Made by a program: the position numbers and the translations under genes. Shown piece by piece: positions 50,707 through 60,491 of a stretch of DNA of 64,000 nucleotides; the first letter of the stretch is position 1; the number at the start of each line of letters is the position of its first letter. Below the pieces are notes generated by a model that was given only the letters and a program-made list of their open reading frames with translations, was not told the origin of the DNA and did not search any database. Source of the DNA: Caballeronia cordobensis (GTDB lineage: Bacteria; Pseudomonadota; Gammaproteobacteria; Burkholderiales; Burkholderiaceae); assembly GCF_001544575.2 (NCBI RefSeq), contig NZ_FCNY02000013.1, positions 124,001 through 188,000 on the forward strand, given 5' to 3'.

Positions 50707-53331
50707 TTAAAGCTGCTGCTGCACCCAGCCCTGAACGCCCGCGAGCGCGGCCGGCAGATTCGCCGGCTCGGTGCCGCCCGCCTGCGCCATGTCGGGACGG
50801 CCGCCGCCCTTGCCGCCGACCTGCTGCGCGACGAAGTTGACGAGCTCGCCCGCCTTCACCTTCTTCGACGCATCCGGCGTCACGCCCGCGATCAGGCTGA
50901 CCTTGCCGCCCTCGACCGATGCGAGCACGATGGCCGCGCTCTTCAGCTTGTCCTTCAGCTTGTCGACGGTTTCGCGCAGCGTCTTCACGTCCGCGCCTTC
51001 GAGCGTCGCGGCGAGCACCTGCACGCCCGACACATCGACGGCCTGCGCCACGAGTTCATCGCCCTGGCTCGCGGCGAGCTTCGACTTCAGCGCGCCGAGT
51101 TCCTTTTCCAGCGACTTCACGTGCTCCTGCACCTGCGCGATGCGCTGCGTGAGCTCGGAAGGCTGCGCCTTCAGCACGCCCGCCGCCGCGTTGATGCGCT
51201 GATCCAGTTCCTGCACGTAGCGCACGGCGTTGTCGCCGGTGATGGCCTCGACGCGGCGAATGCCCGCCGCGACGCCGCCTTCCATCACGATCTTGAAGAA
51301 GCCGATGTCGCCCGTGCGCTGCACGTGCGTGCCGCCGCAGAGTTCGCGCGAGAAGCCGAGATCGAGCACGCGCACCGTGTCGCCGTATTTCTCGCCGAAG
51401 AGCGCCATTGCGCCGCCCTTCACGGCTTCGTCGTAAGACATCACGCGGACGACGCCCGGCGCGTTCGCGATGACCTCGTTATTCACGATCGCTTCGACGC
51501 GGCGGATTTCGTCGTCCGTCATCGGCGCGTTGTGGGCGAAGTCGAAGCGGGTTTTATCGGCATCGACGAGCGAGCCTTTCTGCTGCACGTGGCCGCCGAG
51601 CACTTCGCGCAACGCCTTGTGCATCAGGTGCGTAGCCGAGTGATTGCGCGCGGTGCGGGCGCGGCGGATACCGTCGATTTCCGCCTTCACGACGTCGCCG
51701 ACCTTGAGCGTGCCCTGCTCGACCGTGCCGTGATGACCGACGACGTCGGCCTGCACTTTCAGGGTATCCGCGACGGCGAAGCGCACGTTCGCATTCGCGA
51801 GCACGCCCTGATCGCCGACCTGACCGCCGGATTCCGCGTAGAACGGCGTGTGATCGAGCACGACGACCGCTTGCTGGCCGTCCTTCGCCTGTTGCACCGA
51901 CGCGCCTTCGACGTAGATCGCCAGAATCTTCGCGTCGTCGAAAATTTCCTTTTCGTAGCCGTGGAAGGTGGACTTCGCGCCCGAGTAGTCGAGCCCCGCC
52001 GCGAGCTTGAACTTGCCCGCCGCGCGCGCCTGGTCGCGCTGGCGCGCCATCGCGTCGTCGAACGCGGGTTCGTCGACGCTCACCCCGCGCTCGCGGCAGA
52101 CGTCCGCGGTCAGATCGAGCGGGAAGCCGTAGGTGTCGTGCAGCTTGAACGCGAGTTCGCCGTCCAGTTGCTTCACGCCTTTCTTGTCGAGATCGGCGAG
52201 TTCGCCTTCGAGGATCGACATGCCGTGCTCGATCGTTTCGAAGAAGCGCTCTTCTTCCTGACGCAGCACGTCGGTCACGCGTTGCTGCGCATCCGCCAGT
52301 TCCGGGTACGCCGCGCCCATTTCCGCGACGAGATCGGCCACGAGCTTGTGGAAGAACGCGCCCTTCTTGCCGAGCTTGTAGCCGTGGCGGATCGCGCGGC
52401 GCACGATACGGCGCAGCACGTAGCCGCGGCCTTCGTTGCCGGGAATCACGCCATCGACGATCAGGAACGAGCACGCGCGGATGTGGTCCGCGATCACCTT
52501 CAGCGAATTGTTTTCCAGGTCCGGCGTGTTCGTTTCGCGCGCGGCCGCCTTGATGAGCGTCTGGAACAGGTCGATCTCGTAGTTGCTATGCACGTGCTGG
52601 AGCACGGCGGCGAGGCGCTCGAGACCCATGCCGGTATCGACGCACTGCTTGGGCAGCGGCGTCATGTTGCCTTGCGCGTCGCGGTTGAACTGCATGAACA
52701 CGAGATTCCAGATCTCGATGAAGCGGTCGCCGTCTTCCTCGGGAGATCCCGGCGGGCCGCCCCAGATTTCCGGGCCGTGGTCGTAGAACACTTCGGAGCA
52801 CGGGCCGCACGGGCCGGTGTCGGCCATCTGCCAGAAGTTGTCCGATGCGTAGCGCGCGCCCTTGTTGTCGCCGATGCGGATGATGCGCTCGACCGGCACG
52901 CCGATTTCCTTCGCCCAGATGTCGAAGGCTTCGTCGTCTTCCTGGTAGACCGTGACAGTGAGCTTCTCGGCGGGAAGCTGATAGACCTTCGTCAGCAGTT
53001 CCCAGCAATAGTGGATCGCGTCGCGCTTGAAGTAATCGCCGAACGAGAAGTTGCCGAGCATCTCGAAGAACGTGTGATGCCGTGCCGTGTAGCCGACGTT
53101 CTCCAGGTCGTTGTGCTTGCCGCCCGCGCGCACGCTGCGCTGCGCGGTGGTCGCGCGCGAGTACGGCCGCGATTCGCTGCCCAGGAACACGTCCTTGAAC
53201 TGGACCATGCCCGAGTTGGTGAAGAGCAACGTCGGGTCGTTGCCGGGCACGAGGCTCGACGAACGCACGATCGTATGGCCCTTCGATTCGAAAAACTTCA
53301 GGAATTTCTCGCGTATTTCGGCGGCTTTCAT
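50707..53331 (-). CDS. alaS: Alanyl-tRNA synthetase
   Basis: The 874-residue class II synthetase comprises an N-terminal catalytic domain (~1-460; RSSSLVPGNDPTLLFTNSGM near 20, motif 2 region NDLENVGYTARHHTFFEMLG near 75) and an editing domain (~550-710). Zinc ligands there are H in NHSATHLMHKAL and CGGTHVQRTGDIG. The C-terminal oligomerisation domain is glycine-rich (QQVGGKGGGRPDMAQAGG). The length agrees with E. coli AlaS (876). A terminator follows. The gene is divergent from the CoA-transferase gene. Confidence 0.97.
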   Translation of the reverse strand: MKAAEIREKFLKFFESKGHTIVRSSSLVPGNDPTLLFTNSGMVQFKDVFLGSESRPYSRATTAQRSVRAGGKHNDLENVGYTARHHTFFEMLGNFSFGDYFKRDAIHYCWELLTKVYQLPAEKLTVTVYQEDDEAFDIWAKEIGVPVERIIRIGDNKGARYASDNFWQMADTGPCGPCSEVFYDHGPEIWGGPPGSPEEDGDRFIEIWNLVFMQFNRDAQGNMTPLPKQCVDTGMGLERLAAVLQHVHSNYEIDLFQTLIKAAARETNTPDLENNSLKVIADHIRACSFLIVDGVIPGNEGRGYVLRRIVRRAIRHGYKLGKKGAFFHKLVADLVAEMGAAYPELADAQQRVTDVLRQEEERFFETIEHGMSILEGELADLDKKGVKQLDGELAFKLHDTYGFPLDLTADVCRERGVSVDEPAFDDAMARQRDQARAAGKFKLAAGLDYSGAKSTFHGYEKEIFDDAKILAIYVEGASVQQAKDGQQAVVVLDHTPFYAESGGQVGDQGVLANANVRFAVADTLKVQADVVGHHGTVEQGTLKVGDVVKAEIDGIRRARTARNHSATHLMHKALREVLGGHVQQKGSLVDADKTRFDFAHNAPMTDDEIRRVEAIVNNEVIANAPGVVRVMSYDEAVKGGAMALFGEKYGDTVRVLDLGFSRELCGGTHVQRTGDIGFFKIVMEGGVAAGIRRVEAITGDNAVRYVQELDQRINAAAGVLKAQPSELTQRIAQVQEHVKSLEKELGALKSKLAASQGDELVAQAVDVSGVQVLAATLEGADVKTLRETVDKLKDKLKSAAIVLASVEGGKVSLIAGVTPDASKKVKAGELVNFVAQQVGGKGGGRPDMAQAGGTEPANLPAALAGVQGWVQQQL

Positions 53332-53543
53332 AGCGTACGGGGCGTGTCTTCGGTTCTTTGATGGCGCCCGCGGGCAACGCTTTTCGGGCGCTGCCGGCGT
53401 GGCAAGGGTGATTGTCGATTATACGGGATTCGCCGCGCGCGGCCCGTCCGGCGGGCGCGCTCGCAGGGTGTCCGCTATCGCGCGCGCGGCGGTTCTGTGC
53501 GACAGTCGCGATTCGGGAGACATCAACGAGCGAGACGAATCGA

Positions 53544-54764
53544 ATGGGAGCATTGAGCCATATCCGCGTGCTGGACCTGACCCGTGTGCTGGCGGGACCG
53601 ATGTGCGCGCAGACCCTCGCCGATTTCGGCGCGGACGTCATCAAGATCGAGCGGCCCGAAACCGGCGACGACACGCGTCACTGGGGCCCGCCCTACCTGA
53701 AGACGCCGGACGGCGAGGACACGCGCGAAGCCGCCTACTATCTCGCGGCCAACCGCAACAAGCGCTCCGTGACCGTGGATATCGCCACGCCGGAGGGCCA
53801 GCAGATCGTGCGCGAGCTCGCGGCGCAAAGCGACGTCGTCCTCGAAAATTACAAGGCCGGGCAACTGAAAAAATACGGGCTGGACTATGAATCGCTCAAG
53901 GCGGTCAAGCCGGACATCGTCTACTGCTCGGTCACGGGTTTCGGGCAGACGGGGCCGTATGCGCCGCGCGCGGGCTACGACTTCATCGTGCAGGGCATCG
54001 GCGGCTTCATGAGCATTACCGGCGAGCGCGACGGCCAGCCGGGCGGCGGCCCGCAAAAAGCCGGCGTCGCGATCGCCGATCTGATGACCGGCATGTACGC
54101 GACGATCGGCGTGCTCACCGCGCTCGCGCACCGCGACCGCACGGGCGAAGGGCAATACATCGACATGGCGCTGCTCGACGTGCAGGTCGCGATGCTCGCC
54201 AACATGAACACGAACTTCCTCGCGAGCGGCAAGCCGCCGGTGCGCTGGGGCAACGCGCATCCGAACATCGTGCCGTATCAGACCTTCCAGACGAGCGATG
54301 GCTGGATCATCGTCGCGGTGGGCAACGACGGGCAGTTCCGCAAATTCGTCGAAACCGGCGGGCGCGCGGAGCTCGCGGACGACGCGCGCTTCTCGACGAA
54401 CCCCTCGCGCGTGCGCAACCGCGACCTCCTCGTGCCGATTCTCGCGGACATGGTGCGGCTCAAAGGCAAGCACGCGTGGATCTCGGAACTCGAAGCGGCG
54501 GGCGTGCCGTGCGGCCCGATCAACGATCTCGGCGAAGTGTTCGACGACCCGCAAGTGCTCGCGCGCAAGATGCAGATCGACCTGCCGCATCCGACGGGCG
54601 GCGCCGTCAAGCTCGTCGCGAACCCGATCAAGATGAGCGCGACGCCGCCCGAGGCGCGCTCGCATCCGCCGATGCTGGGCGAGCACACATCGGACGTGCT
54701 CGCCGGCGTGCTCGGCTACGACGAGGCGAAAATCGCGCGACTGCGGGAAGCGAAGGCGATCTGA
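53544..54764 (+). CDS. CaiB/BaiF-family (class III) CoA-transferase
   Basis: The 406-residue enzyme has SHIRVLDLTRVLAGPMCAQTLADFGADVIKIE at the N-terminus, RNKRSVTVDIATPEGQQIV (~75-93), and YDFIVQGIGGFMSITGERDG (~143-162). The catalytic Asp is in KAGVAIADLMTGMYATIG (near residue 178). Family members move CoA between carboxylic acids (formyl-, succinyl-, carnitine- or glutaryl-CoA). The donor and acceptor cannot be told from this gene alone. It is monocistronic between alaS (divergent) and a small lipoprotein gene (convergent). Start at 53544 is chosen from family alignment. Confidence 0.92.
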   Translation: MGALSHIRVLDLTRVLAGPMCAQTLADFGADVIKIERPETGDDTRHWGPPYLKTPDGEDTREAAYYLAANRNKRSVTVDIATPEGQQIVRELAAQSDVVLENYKAGQLKKYGLDYESLKAVKPDIVYCSVTGFGQTGPYAPRAGYDFIVQGIGGFMSITGERDGQPGGGPQKAGVAIADLMTGMYATIGVLTALAHRDRTGEGQYIDMALLDVQVAMLANMNTNFLASGKPPVRWGNAHPNIVPYQTFQTSDGWIIVAVGNDGQFRKFVETGGRAELADDARFSTNPSRVRNRDLLVPILADMVRLKGKHAWISELEAAGVPCGPINDLGEVFDDPQVLARKMQIDLPHPTGGAVKLVANPIKMSATPPEARSHPPMLGEHTSDVLAGVLGYDEAKIARLREAKAI

Positions 54765-54790
54765 CGCATCGGCGCGGTATCAGCGCAGTA

Positions 54791-55003
54791 TTAGCGAACC
54801 GCGGCGCCGATCAGCCCGCCCGCCGCCGCGCCCGCGACGGTGCCGATCGGCCCGCCCGTGACGAGATAGCCGAGCGCGCCGCCCGCGGCCGCGCCGACAC
54901 CGGCGTGCGCCTGCTGGCGCGAGACGTTGGCGCAGGCGGCGAGGCTCGACACGAGTGCGGCCGCGGCGGCGAATTTGAGCGTCGTGATGGCGATCTTTTT
55001 CAT
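54791..55003 (-). CDS. Small glycine-zipper lipoprotein
   Basis: The 70-residue protein has a lipoprotein signal peptide ending in the lipobox LAAC (Cys24) and a two-segment glycine zipper (HAGVGAAAGGALGYLVTGG, then IGTVAGAAAGGLIGAAVR). It resembles OsmB-like or Rick_17kDa-type short envelope lipoproteins. AAGGACAGCC before the ATG supports the start at 55003. It converges on the CoA-transferase gene. Confidence 0.82.
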   Translation of the reverse strand: MKKIAITTLKFAAAAALVSSLAACANVSRQQAHAGVGAAAGGALGYLVTGGPIGTVAGAAAGGLIGAAVR

Positions 55004-55334
55004 GATGGCTGTCCTTGTGTTGTCGTTGTGATGTGTTGTGCTTTTCTTGCCGCGGCGCCGCCGAAGCGGGCGCATTCCAGGCAGGCGAGCCGATCTTAAA
55101 ATCGCACGCGCGCCCCTTTCAACGCGATTTACGTCCCGTTACGGCGGTTACGAACGCCGCGCTTCGCGGTAATCGATGTAATGGAACCGCCGCAAACCCG
55201 CGCGGGCTGTCCCGCACGGTTGCGTAAGGTAGAATCGACCCAATATTCAAGGCATTCGTACGCGTTTCCCGCAGGGTCACGCTTCCCGAACCGTTCTCAC
55301 GCGCGCGAGCGCATCCGCTGGCACCTTCTTTCGC
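55004..55334. other. Intergenic region upstream of glnS
   Basis: These 331 bp separate the leftward lipoprotein gene from glnS and must hold both promoters. A TAGAAT at 55229-55234 and an A/T-rich CAATATTCAAGG about 10 bp further on are candidate promoter pieces for glnS, but no clear -35/-10 pair can be fixed. No small gene or strong hairpin is evident. Confidence 0.45.
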
Positions 55335-57044
55335 ATGAACACCGATCGCAACGACGCCCCGGCGCCATCCAATTTCATTCGCAACATCATCGAAGACGAC
55401 AACCGCTCCGGCAAATGGTCGCAGCGGGTCGAAACGCGCTTTCCGCCGGAGCCGAACGGCTATCTGCATATCGGCCATGCGAAGAGCATCTGCGTGAACT
55501 TCGGGCTTGCCGCGCAATACGGCGGCGTCTGCCATCTGCGCTTCGACGACACGAACCCCGAAAAGGAAAGCGTCGAATACGTCGATTCGATCATCGACGC
55601 CGTGAAGTGGCTCGGCTTCGAGTGGAACAAGAACGGCACCGAGCACAAGTACTTCGCGAGCGACTATTACGACAAGCTGTACGAGTACGCCGAAATGCTC
55701 ATCAAGAAGGGCCAGGCGTACGTGGACAGCCAGACCGCCGAAGAGATGCGCGCCACGCGCGGCTCGGCCACCGAAGCGGGCATCGACTCGCCGTACCGCA
55801 CACGCACGCCCGACGAGAACCTCGACCTTTTCCGCCGCATGAAGGCGGGCGAGTTCAAGGAAGGCGAGCACGTGCTGCGCGCGAAGATCGACATGGGCTC
55901 GCCGAACTTCAACATGCGCGATCCGGTCATCTACCGCATCCGCTTCGCGCATCACTACCGCACGGGCGATACGTGGTGCATCTACCCGATGTACGACTAC
56001 GCGCACTGCGTGTCGGACGCGATCGAAAACATCACGCATTCGCTGTGCACGCTGGAGTTCGAGGATCACCGGCCGCTCTACGACTGGTTCCTCGCGCAAC
56101 TCGCCGACGACGGCGTGTTCGAGCGCCCGCTGCCGCAGCAAATCGAATTCTCGCGCCTGAACCTCACGTATGCGATCACCAGCAAGCGCAAGCTGCTGCA
56201 ACTCGTGCAGGACAATCACGTCGAGGGCTGGGACGACCCGCGCATGCCGACCATCGTCGGCGTGCGGCGGCGCGGCTTCACGCCCGAGAGCATCCGCCTG
56301 ATGGTCGAGCGCGTCGGCGTGACGAAGGTCGATTCGTGGATCGACATGAGCATTCTCGAAGGCGCGCTGCGCGACGATCTCGACGATAAAGCGCCGCGCG
56401 CGATCGCCGTGCTCGATCCGCTCAAGCTCATCATCGACAACTATCCGGAAGGCCAGAGCGAAGCATGCAGCGCGCCGGTGCATCCGCATCATCCGGATCG
56501 CGGCGTGCGCTCGTTCCCCTTCTCGCGCGAGTTGTGGATCGAACGCGAAGACTTCCAGGAAACGCCGCCAAAAGGCTATTTCCGCCTTTTCCCCGGCAAC
56601 AAGGTGCGCCTGAAGTATGGCTTCGTCGTGGAATGCACGGGCGCGGACAAGGACGAGAACGGCAACGTGATCGCCGTCCATTGCAACTACTTCCCGGACA
56701 GCCGCTCGGGCACCGAAGGCGCGAACAACTACAAGGTGAAGGGCACGATCCACTGGGTCAGCGCGGCGAGCGCCTATGCGGCGGAAGTACGTCTCTACGA
56801 CCGTCTCTTCAAGGAACCGCAACCGGGCGCGGGGGGCGCGGAATTCCTCGATGCGCTGAACCCGGATTCGAAGCGCGTCGTGAACGCCTATCTGGAACCT
56901 TCCGCGCGCGAAGCGAACGCCGAAGACCGCTTCCAGTTCGAGCGGCACGGCTATTTCGTCGCCGACCGCGTGGATTCGCAGCCGGGCAAGCCCGTGTTCA
57001 ACCGCATCGTCGGCCTGCGCGACAGCTGGGGCAAGCCGGCCTGA
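55335..57044 (+). CDS. glnS: Glutaminyl-tRNA synthetase
   Basis: The 569-residue class I synthetase charges tRNA-Gln directly with glutamine. The HIGH motif is TRFPPEPNGYLHIGHAKSI (~35-53), FDDTNPEKE follows near 75, the KMSKS-like motif is ITSKRKLLQLV near 280, and DPRMPTIVGVRRRGFTPESI near 302 lies in the acceptor-binding region. The C-terminal beta-barrel anticodon domain (~345-560) is complete. The length is close to E. coli GlnS (554). An amino-acid binding protein gene follows 92 bp later. Confidence 0.96.
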   Translation: MNTDRNDAPAPSNFIRNIIEDDNRSGKWSQRVETRFPPEPNGYLHIGHAKSICVNFGLAAQYGGVCHLRFDDTNPEKESVEYVDSIIDAVKWLGFEWNKNGTEHKYFASDYYDKLYEYAEMLIKKGQAYVDSQTAEEMRATRGSATEAGIDSPYRTRTPDENLDLFRRMKAGEFKEGEHVLRAKIDMGSPNFNMRDPVIYRIRFAHHYRTGDTWCIYPMYDYAHCVSDAIENITHSLCTLEFEDHRPLYDWFLAQLADDGVFERPLPQQIEFSRLNLTYAITSKRKLLQLVQDNHVEGWDDPRMPTIVGVRRRGFTPESIRLMVERVGVTKVDSWIDMSILEGALRDDLDDKAPRAIAVLDPLKLIIDNYPEGQSEACSAPVHPHHPDRGVRSFPFSRELWIEREDFQETPPKGYFRLFPGNKVRLKYGFVVECTGADKDENGNVIAVHCNYFPDSRSGTEGANNYKVKGTIHWVSAASAYAAEVRLYDRLFKEPQPGAGGAEFLDALNPDSKRVVNAYLEPSAREANAEDRFQFERHGYFVADRVDSQPGKPVFNRIVGLRDSWGKPA

Positions 57045-57136
57045 CGCCGGAGCAGTCGAAGTTCGAAGCGCCGCGCGGCCACGCGGCGCTTCCCGCGCGT
57101 TACCGCAATCGTCGCAAGCCGCCTCACGAGGACATC

Positions 57137-58093
57137 ATGAAGCTGCCGCACCGCTCACGGGCGCAACGAACTGCCACCGTCGCCTCCCTGCTGCTCGCGG
57201 CCGTCAGCGCGCATGCCGCCACCGCCGCCGAACTCGCGCGGGCGCAGGCCGCCGTCGATCAGATGCAGCCCTCCGCGACGCTGCGCAAGATCGCCGAAAA
57301 CGGCGCGATCGTGCTGGGCACGCGCGAATCGTCGGTGCCGTTTTCATACACGGTGAAGCAGCAGCCGGTCGGCTACTCGTACGACATCGCGCTGAAGGTC
57401 GTCGACGAGATCAAGAAGCGTCTCAACATGCCGAATCTCGCCGTGAAGAACGTGCAGGTCACGTCGGCGAATCGCATTTCCTATGTCGTGAACAATCAGG
57501 TCGATCTCGAATGCGGCTCGACCGCGCATGTCGCCGAGCGAGATCCGCTCGTCGCGTTCTCGAACAGCTTCTTTCAGTACGGCATCCGTATGGCGGTGAA
57601 GAAGAAGTCGGGCATCCACGATTACGCCGACCTCGCGAACAAGACCGTCTCGACCACGGCGGGCACGTCGGACGAGCGCATGCTGCGGCAGATGGACATC
57701 GACAAGAAGCTGAATCTGCGCATCATCAGCGCGCGCGATCATGCGGAAGGCTTCGCCGCGCTCAAATCGGACCGCGCGGTGGCGTTCGTGATGGACGATC
57801 CGCTGCTCTACGGCAAGATTGCGCAGGAAGGCGCGGCGCGCGGCGAATACAAGGTGACGGGCACGTCGCTCGCGAACGAAGCGTACGGCTGCATGATGCG
57901 CAAGGGCGATCCGGTGTTCAAGCGCATCGTCGATGACGTGATCGCCAACATGCAGCGCTCGGGCGAGGCGGCGAAGCTCTACGAAACGTGGTTCATGCGG
58001 CCGATCCCGCCGGACGGCATGAACCTGCAATTCCCGATGTCGGCGGAAATGAGAGCGCTCTTCGCGCATCCGAACGACCGCACGGTCGACTGA
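57137..58093 (+). CDS. Amino acid ABC transporter substrate-binding protein (glutamate/aspartate GltI-like)
   Basis: The 318-residue periplasmic protein of family 3 has a signal peptide (TVASLLLAAVSAHA). The mature start ATLRKIAENGAIVLGTRESSVPFSY is typical, and QPVGYSYDIALKVVDEIKK and CGSTAHVAERDPLVAFSNSFF are the ligand-binding blocks. The pattern is closest to GltI, which binds glutamate/aspartate. No permease or ATPase genes are adjacent, so it is an orphan and must use a transporter encoded elsewhere. GAGGACATC precedes the ATG. It abuts the Nudix gene tail to tail with no gap. Confidence 0.88.
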   Translation: MKLPHRSRAQRTATVASLLLAAVSAHAATAAELARAQAAVDQMQPSATLRKIAENGAIVLGTRESSVPFSYTVKQQPVGYSYDIALKVVDEIKKRLNMPNLAVKNVQVTSANRISYVVNNQVDLECGSTAHVAERDPLVAFSNSFFQYGIRMAVKKKSGIHDYADLANKTVSTTAGTSDERMLRQMDIDKKLNLRIISARDHAEGFAALKSDRAVAFVMDDPLLYGKIAQEGAARGEYKVTGTSLANEAYGCMMRKGDPVFKRIVDDVIANMQRSGEAAKLYETWFMRPIPPDGMNLQFPMSAEMRALFAHPNDRTVD

Positions 58094-58543
58094 TCAAAGC
58101 GTCTCGTGCAATTCCGCGAGCGACAGCGTGGTCTGGAAAAGCCGCGCGAGGCTGCGGCTCGCGTACCGGTCGACATCCGCCGGACTGACCCAGCGGTACG
58201 CATCCATCTCGGGAATCATCGTGCCGTCGCTATAGCGCGGGAAGTACGATTCGCAGATGCAATTCTCGAGCCGCACGTCCTCTTCGCTCACGCGCACCGC
58301 GAAGAGATGCAGATCCTTGTCCCGCCGATAGACGAAGCGCCCGAGATCCTTGAGGCGCTCGGGCGCTAGCACGATGCCCGTTTCCTCGACGAGCTCGCGC
58401 AAGGCCGCGTCGCGCGGACTCTCGCCGGGATCGGCGGCGCCCTTGGGCACGTCCCAGTGCGTGGTTTCGGTCGCGTGACAGAGCAGCACGTCGCCTTGCA
58501 TGTTCAGCATGACCACGCCGCACGATACGGTGCGACCGGTCAT
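58094..58543 (-). CDS. Nudix hydrolase
   Basis: The 149-residue protein has a perfect Nudix box at residues 35-57: G35, E41, R49-E50 and E53-E54 as in GX5EX7REUXEEXGU. The box follows WDVPKG. The family hydrolyses nucleoside diphosphates linked to another moiety. The WDVPKG start and small size recall diadenosine-polyphosphate or NADH-type pyrophosphatases, but the substrate is open. It starts 19 bp downstream of the small exported-protein gene. The start at 58543 has only a weak GGGGAAC ahead. Confidence 0.9.
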   Translation of the reverse strand: MTGRTVSCGVVMLNMQGDVLLCHATETTHWDVPKGAADPGESPRDAALRELVEETGIVLAPERLKDLGRFVYRRDKDLHLFAVRVSEEDVRLENCICESYFPRYSDGTMIPEMDAYRWVSPADVDRYASRSLARLFQTTLSLAELHETL

Positions 58544-58562
58544 CGATTGCGTTCCCCGTTCA

Positions 58563-58961
58563 TCACTGCTTCTTGAGTTTCCACTTGCCGTCGCTCTGCT
58601 TGCAGGCAACCGGCGTCCAGGTTTGCGTCTGCCCTTTCGCGTGCGCGACGAGCGTGATCTTGCGGCACTTCAGGCCGCCCGATTCGAAGCTGTTTTCGGG
58701 CGTGACCGTGCCGTTGATCGGCACCGTGTTGCCGGCGCCCTTGTTGTCCCAGTCGAGCGACTCGCCGTCCTGCTTCGTGTTCAGCGCGACCTGCGCGGCA
58801 TTGTTGAGCGCCTGGAGGTCGCGCTGCTTCATGTAGGTGATGGGCGTGTCGTTCAGAAAGCCCAGATTGGCGGCTTCGGCCTGTGCGCTCACGGCCAGAA
58901 TCGCGGCGGCGGCGATCGCCAGATACGGGGCGCGGGCGAGCGCCCGATGTGTGTTCGGCAT
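58563..58961 (-). CDS. Exported protein resembling 17-kDa surface-antigen (RT0821/Lpp0805) family
   Basis: The 132-residue protein has a signal peptide (YLAIAAAAILAVSAQAEA). Its C-terminal half follows the pattern of the 17-kDa surface antigen C-terminal domain: NNAAQVALNTKQDGESLDWDN, then GTVTPENSFESGGLKCRKI, and WTPVACKQSDGKWKLKK. Two conserved cysteines (CRK and ACK) probably pair. The function is unknown and an envelope location is expected. It may share a transcript with the Nudix gene downstream. Confidence 0.72.
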   Translation of the reverse strand: MPNTHRALARAPYLAIAAAAILAVSAQAEAANLGFLNDTPITYMKQRDLQALNNAAQVALNTKQDGESLDWDNKGAGNTVPINGTVTPENSFESGGLKCRKITLVAHAKGQTQTWTPVACKQSDGKWKLKKQ

Positions 58962-59084
58962 TGGATTCTCCTCGTTGCGGATGTTTGGCCGTCTGCACGT
59001 GCAACCAGAGCGGCAACGGAATCACCAACTGCAGCGCGCGCGAGCGGGCCGCACCGAGGATAGCATGACGCGGGCGCGTCAGAC

Positions 59085-60428
59085 TCAGTTGGACGCGGAC
59101 TTCACTTCGCCGATGCCGATACCCTTTTGCGAGTCCTTGTCCTTCGCGGGGTCGTAGCCGTCGGTCAGCGTGTTGAGGAACGCGACGACGTCCCGGATCT
59201 CGGCTTCGTCGAGCGCGGGCTTGTCGCCCTTCTTGCGGTCGAACGGCGGATCGGTATTGATATTGGCCCAGTACCGCTTCGGCAGATCGTCAAATTTCTC
59301 GACGACGCCTTGCTTCGACACCGGATAGAACTTCTCGGGATTCGTGTCGCGCTCGACATAGAAACGCACCACGTCGTCCAGCTTGTGATAGATGCCGTTG
59401 TGGAAGAAAGTCTTGCGCGTCGCCACATTGCGCAGCGACGGCGTGCGGAAGATGCCGCAGTATTCGTCCTGCCCTTTCAGGTCCGTGCGCTCGGGGCCGC
59501 ACGCGCCGAGATCGTGGAACTTCGGATTTTTGTTGATCGGCAGCGCGCGATTGCGCGGCACGCCGAGCGCGATCAGGCCGAAATCGCTGAACTGCGGCGG
59601 CGAGCCGTCTTTCGCGCGCTGGCTGATGTGACACGACGCGCAGTTGCCCTTGTTCTCGTCGTTGAAAAGCTGCAGGCCGTGCATCTCGGCGTCGTTGAGT
59701 TTCGCGCGGCCGGCGAGGAACGCATCGAACTTGCTCGTGTACGGGTAGAACTGCGCGGGCGTCTGCTCGAACGCTTCGAGCGATTGCAGCACCGCGGCGA
59801 AGGTCTTGTCGTCGCTGTCGAAGACGCTGCCGCCGAAGGCCTTGCGGAAGTCGTCCGCATACGGCGACGCCTTCACCGCGGCCGCGACCCTGGCCGGCGT
59901 GCTGCCCATTTCGAACGTCGAGAGAAGCGGAATGCGCGCCTGATCCGCGCCGTGATCGACGCGGCCGTCCCACGTCAGTCCGCCGGTCGGGCCGGCATCG
60001 ACGCTTTCATCGCCTTCGTCGTCGGAATCGTGGAAATGCCGCGTGAACGCGGGCACCGATTGCAGATACCTGAGGGAGGGCACCGCGCGAAAGCCCGGCC
60101 GATGCATGTCGTTGCCGCCGAGCTGCACGGACAGCGCATTGGGCGGCCCGAACGCGTGGCCCGGACTGTGACACGACGCGCAGGCGAGCTTGCCCGAGCC
60201 GGAGAGCGACGGATCGAAGAAGAGCTTCTCGCCGAGCGACGTCATCTGCTTCACGTGCGCGAAGACTTCGGCACGCGTCTGCGCTTGCGGTGCGGCACCC
60301 GGGGCCGCCGGCTGCGTCGATGCATTCGTGTTCGCACTGGCCGCATGGGAATCGCAGCCGCTCATCGCGGCGGATAACGCGGCGAACGCGAGCGTGCAGA
60401 GAACGAACGGCAGACGCATCGAAGACAT
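59085..60428 (-). CDS. Di-haem cytochrome c peroxidase (MauG/CcpA family), lipoprotein
   Basis: The 447-residue protein has a lipoprotein-type signal (LAFAALSAAMSGC, Cys25) and two CASCH haem sites at residues 83-87 and 263-267. Between them lie a peroxidase-type first domain and the segment FDPSLSGSGKLAC. The CGIFRTPSLRNVATRKTFFHNG block near residue 325 is typical of bacterial di-haem peroxidases. The enzyme reduces H2O2 with electrons from periplasmic cytochromes. It is divergent from the acpA-like gene across 247 bp. The alternative start is the ATG three codons downstream (60419). Confidence 0.9.
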   Translation of the reverse strand: MSSMRLPFVLCTLAFAALSAAMSGCDSHAASANTNASTQPAAPGAAPQAQTRAEVFAHVKQMTSLGEKLFFDPSLSGSGKLACASCHSPGHAFGPPNALSVQLGGNDMHRPGFRAVPSLRYLQSVPAFTRHFHDSDDEGDESVDAGPTGGLTWDGRVDHGADQARIPLLSTFEMGSTPARVAAAVKASPYADDFRKAFGGSVFDSDDKTFAAVLQSLEAFEQTPAQFYPYTSKFDAFLAGRAKLNDAEMHGLQLFNDENKGNCASCHISQRAKDGSPPQFSDFGLIALGVPRNRALPINKNPKFHDLGACGPERTDLKGQDEYCGIFRTPSLRNVATRKTFFHNGIYHKLDDVVRFYVERDTNPEKFYPVSKQGVVEKFDDLPKRYWANINTDPPFDRKKGDKPALDEAEIRDVVAFLNTLTDGYDPAKDKDSQKGIGIGEVKSASN

Positions 60429-60465
60429 GGACGTGTGACATCGAATTGAAAGAAGCCGAAGCGTA

Positions 60466-60491
60466 TGTCGGGCGCATGTCTTTCATGTGAC
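60466..60491 (+). promoter_or_regulatory. Possible Pho box (11-bp direct repeats) between divergent peroxidase and phosphatase genes
   Basis: TGTC occurs at 60466 and 60477, and TGAC at 60488, an exact 11-bp periodicity as in PhoB boxes. It sits about 185-210 bp before the phosphatase start and 38 bp before the peroxidase start. The remainder of each repeat departs from the consensus. Confidence 0.3.
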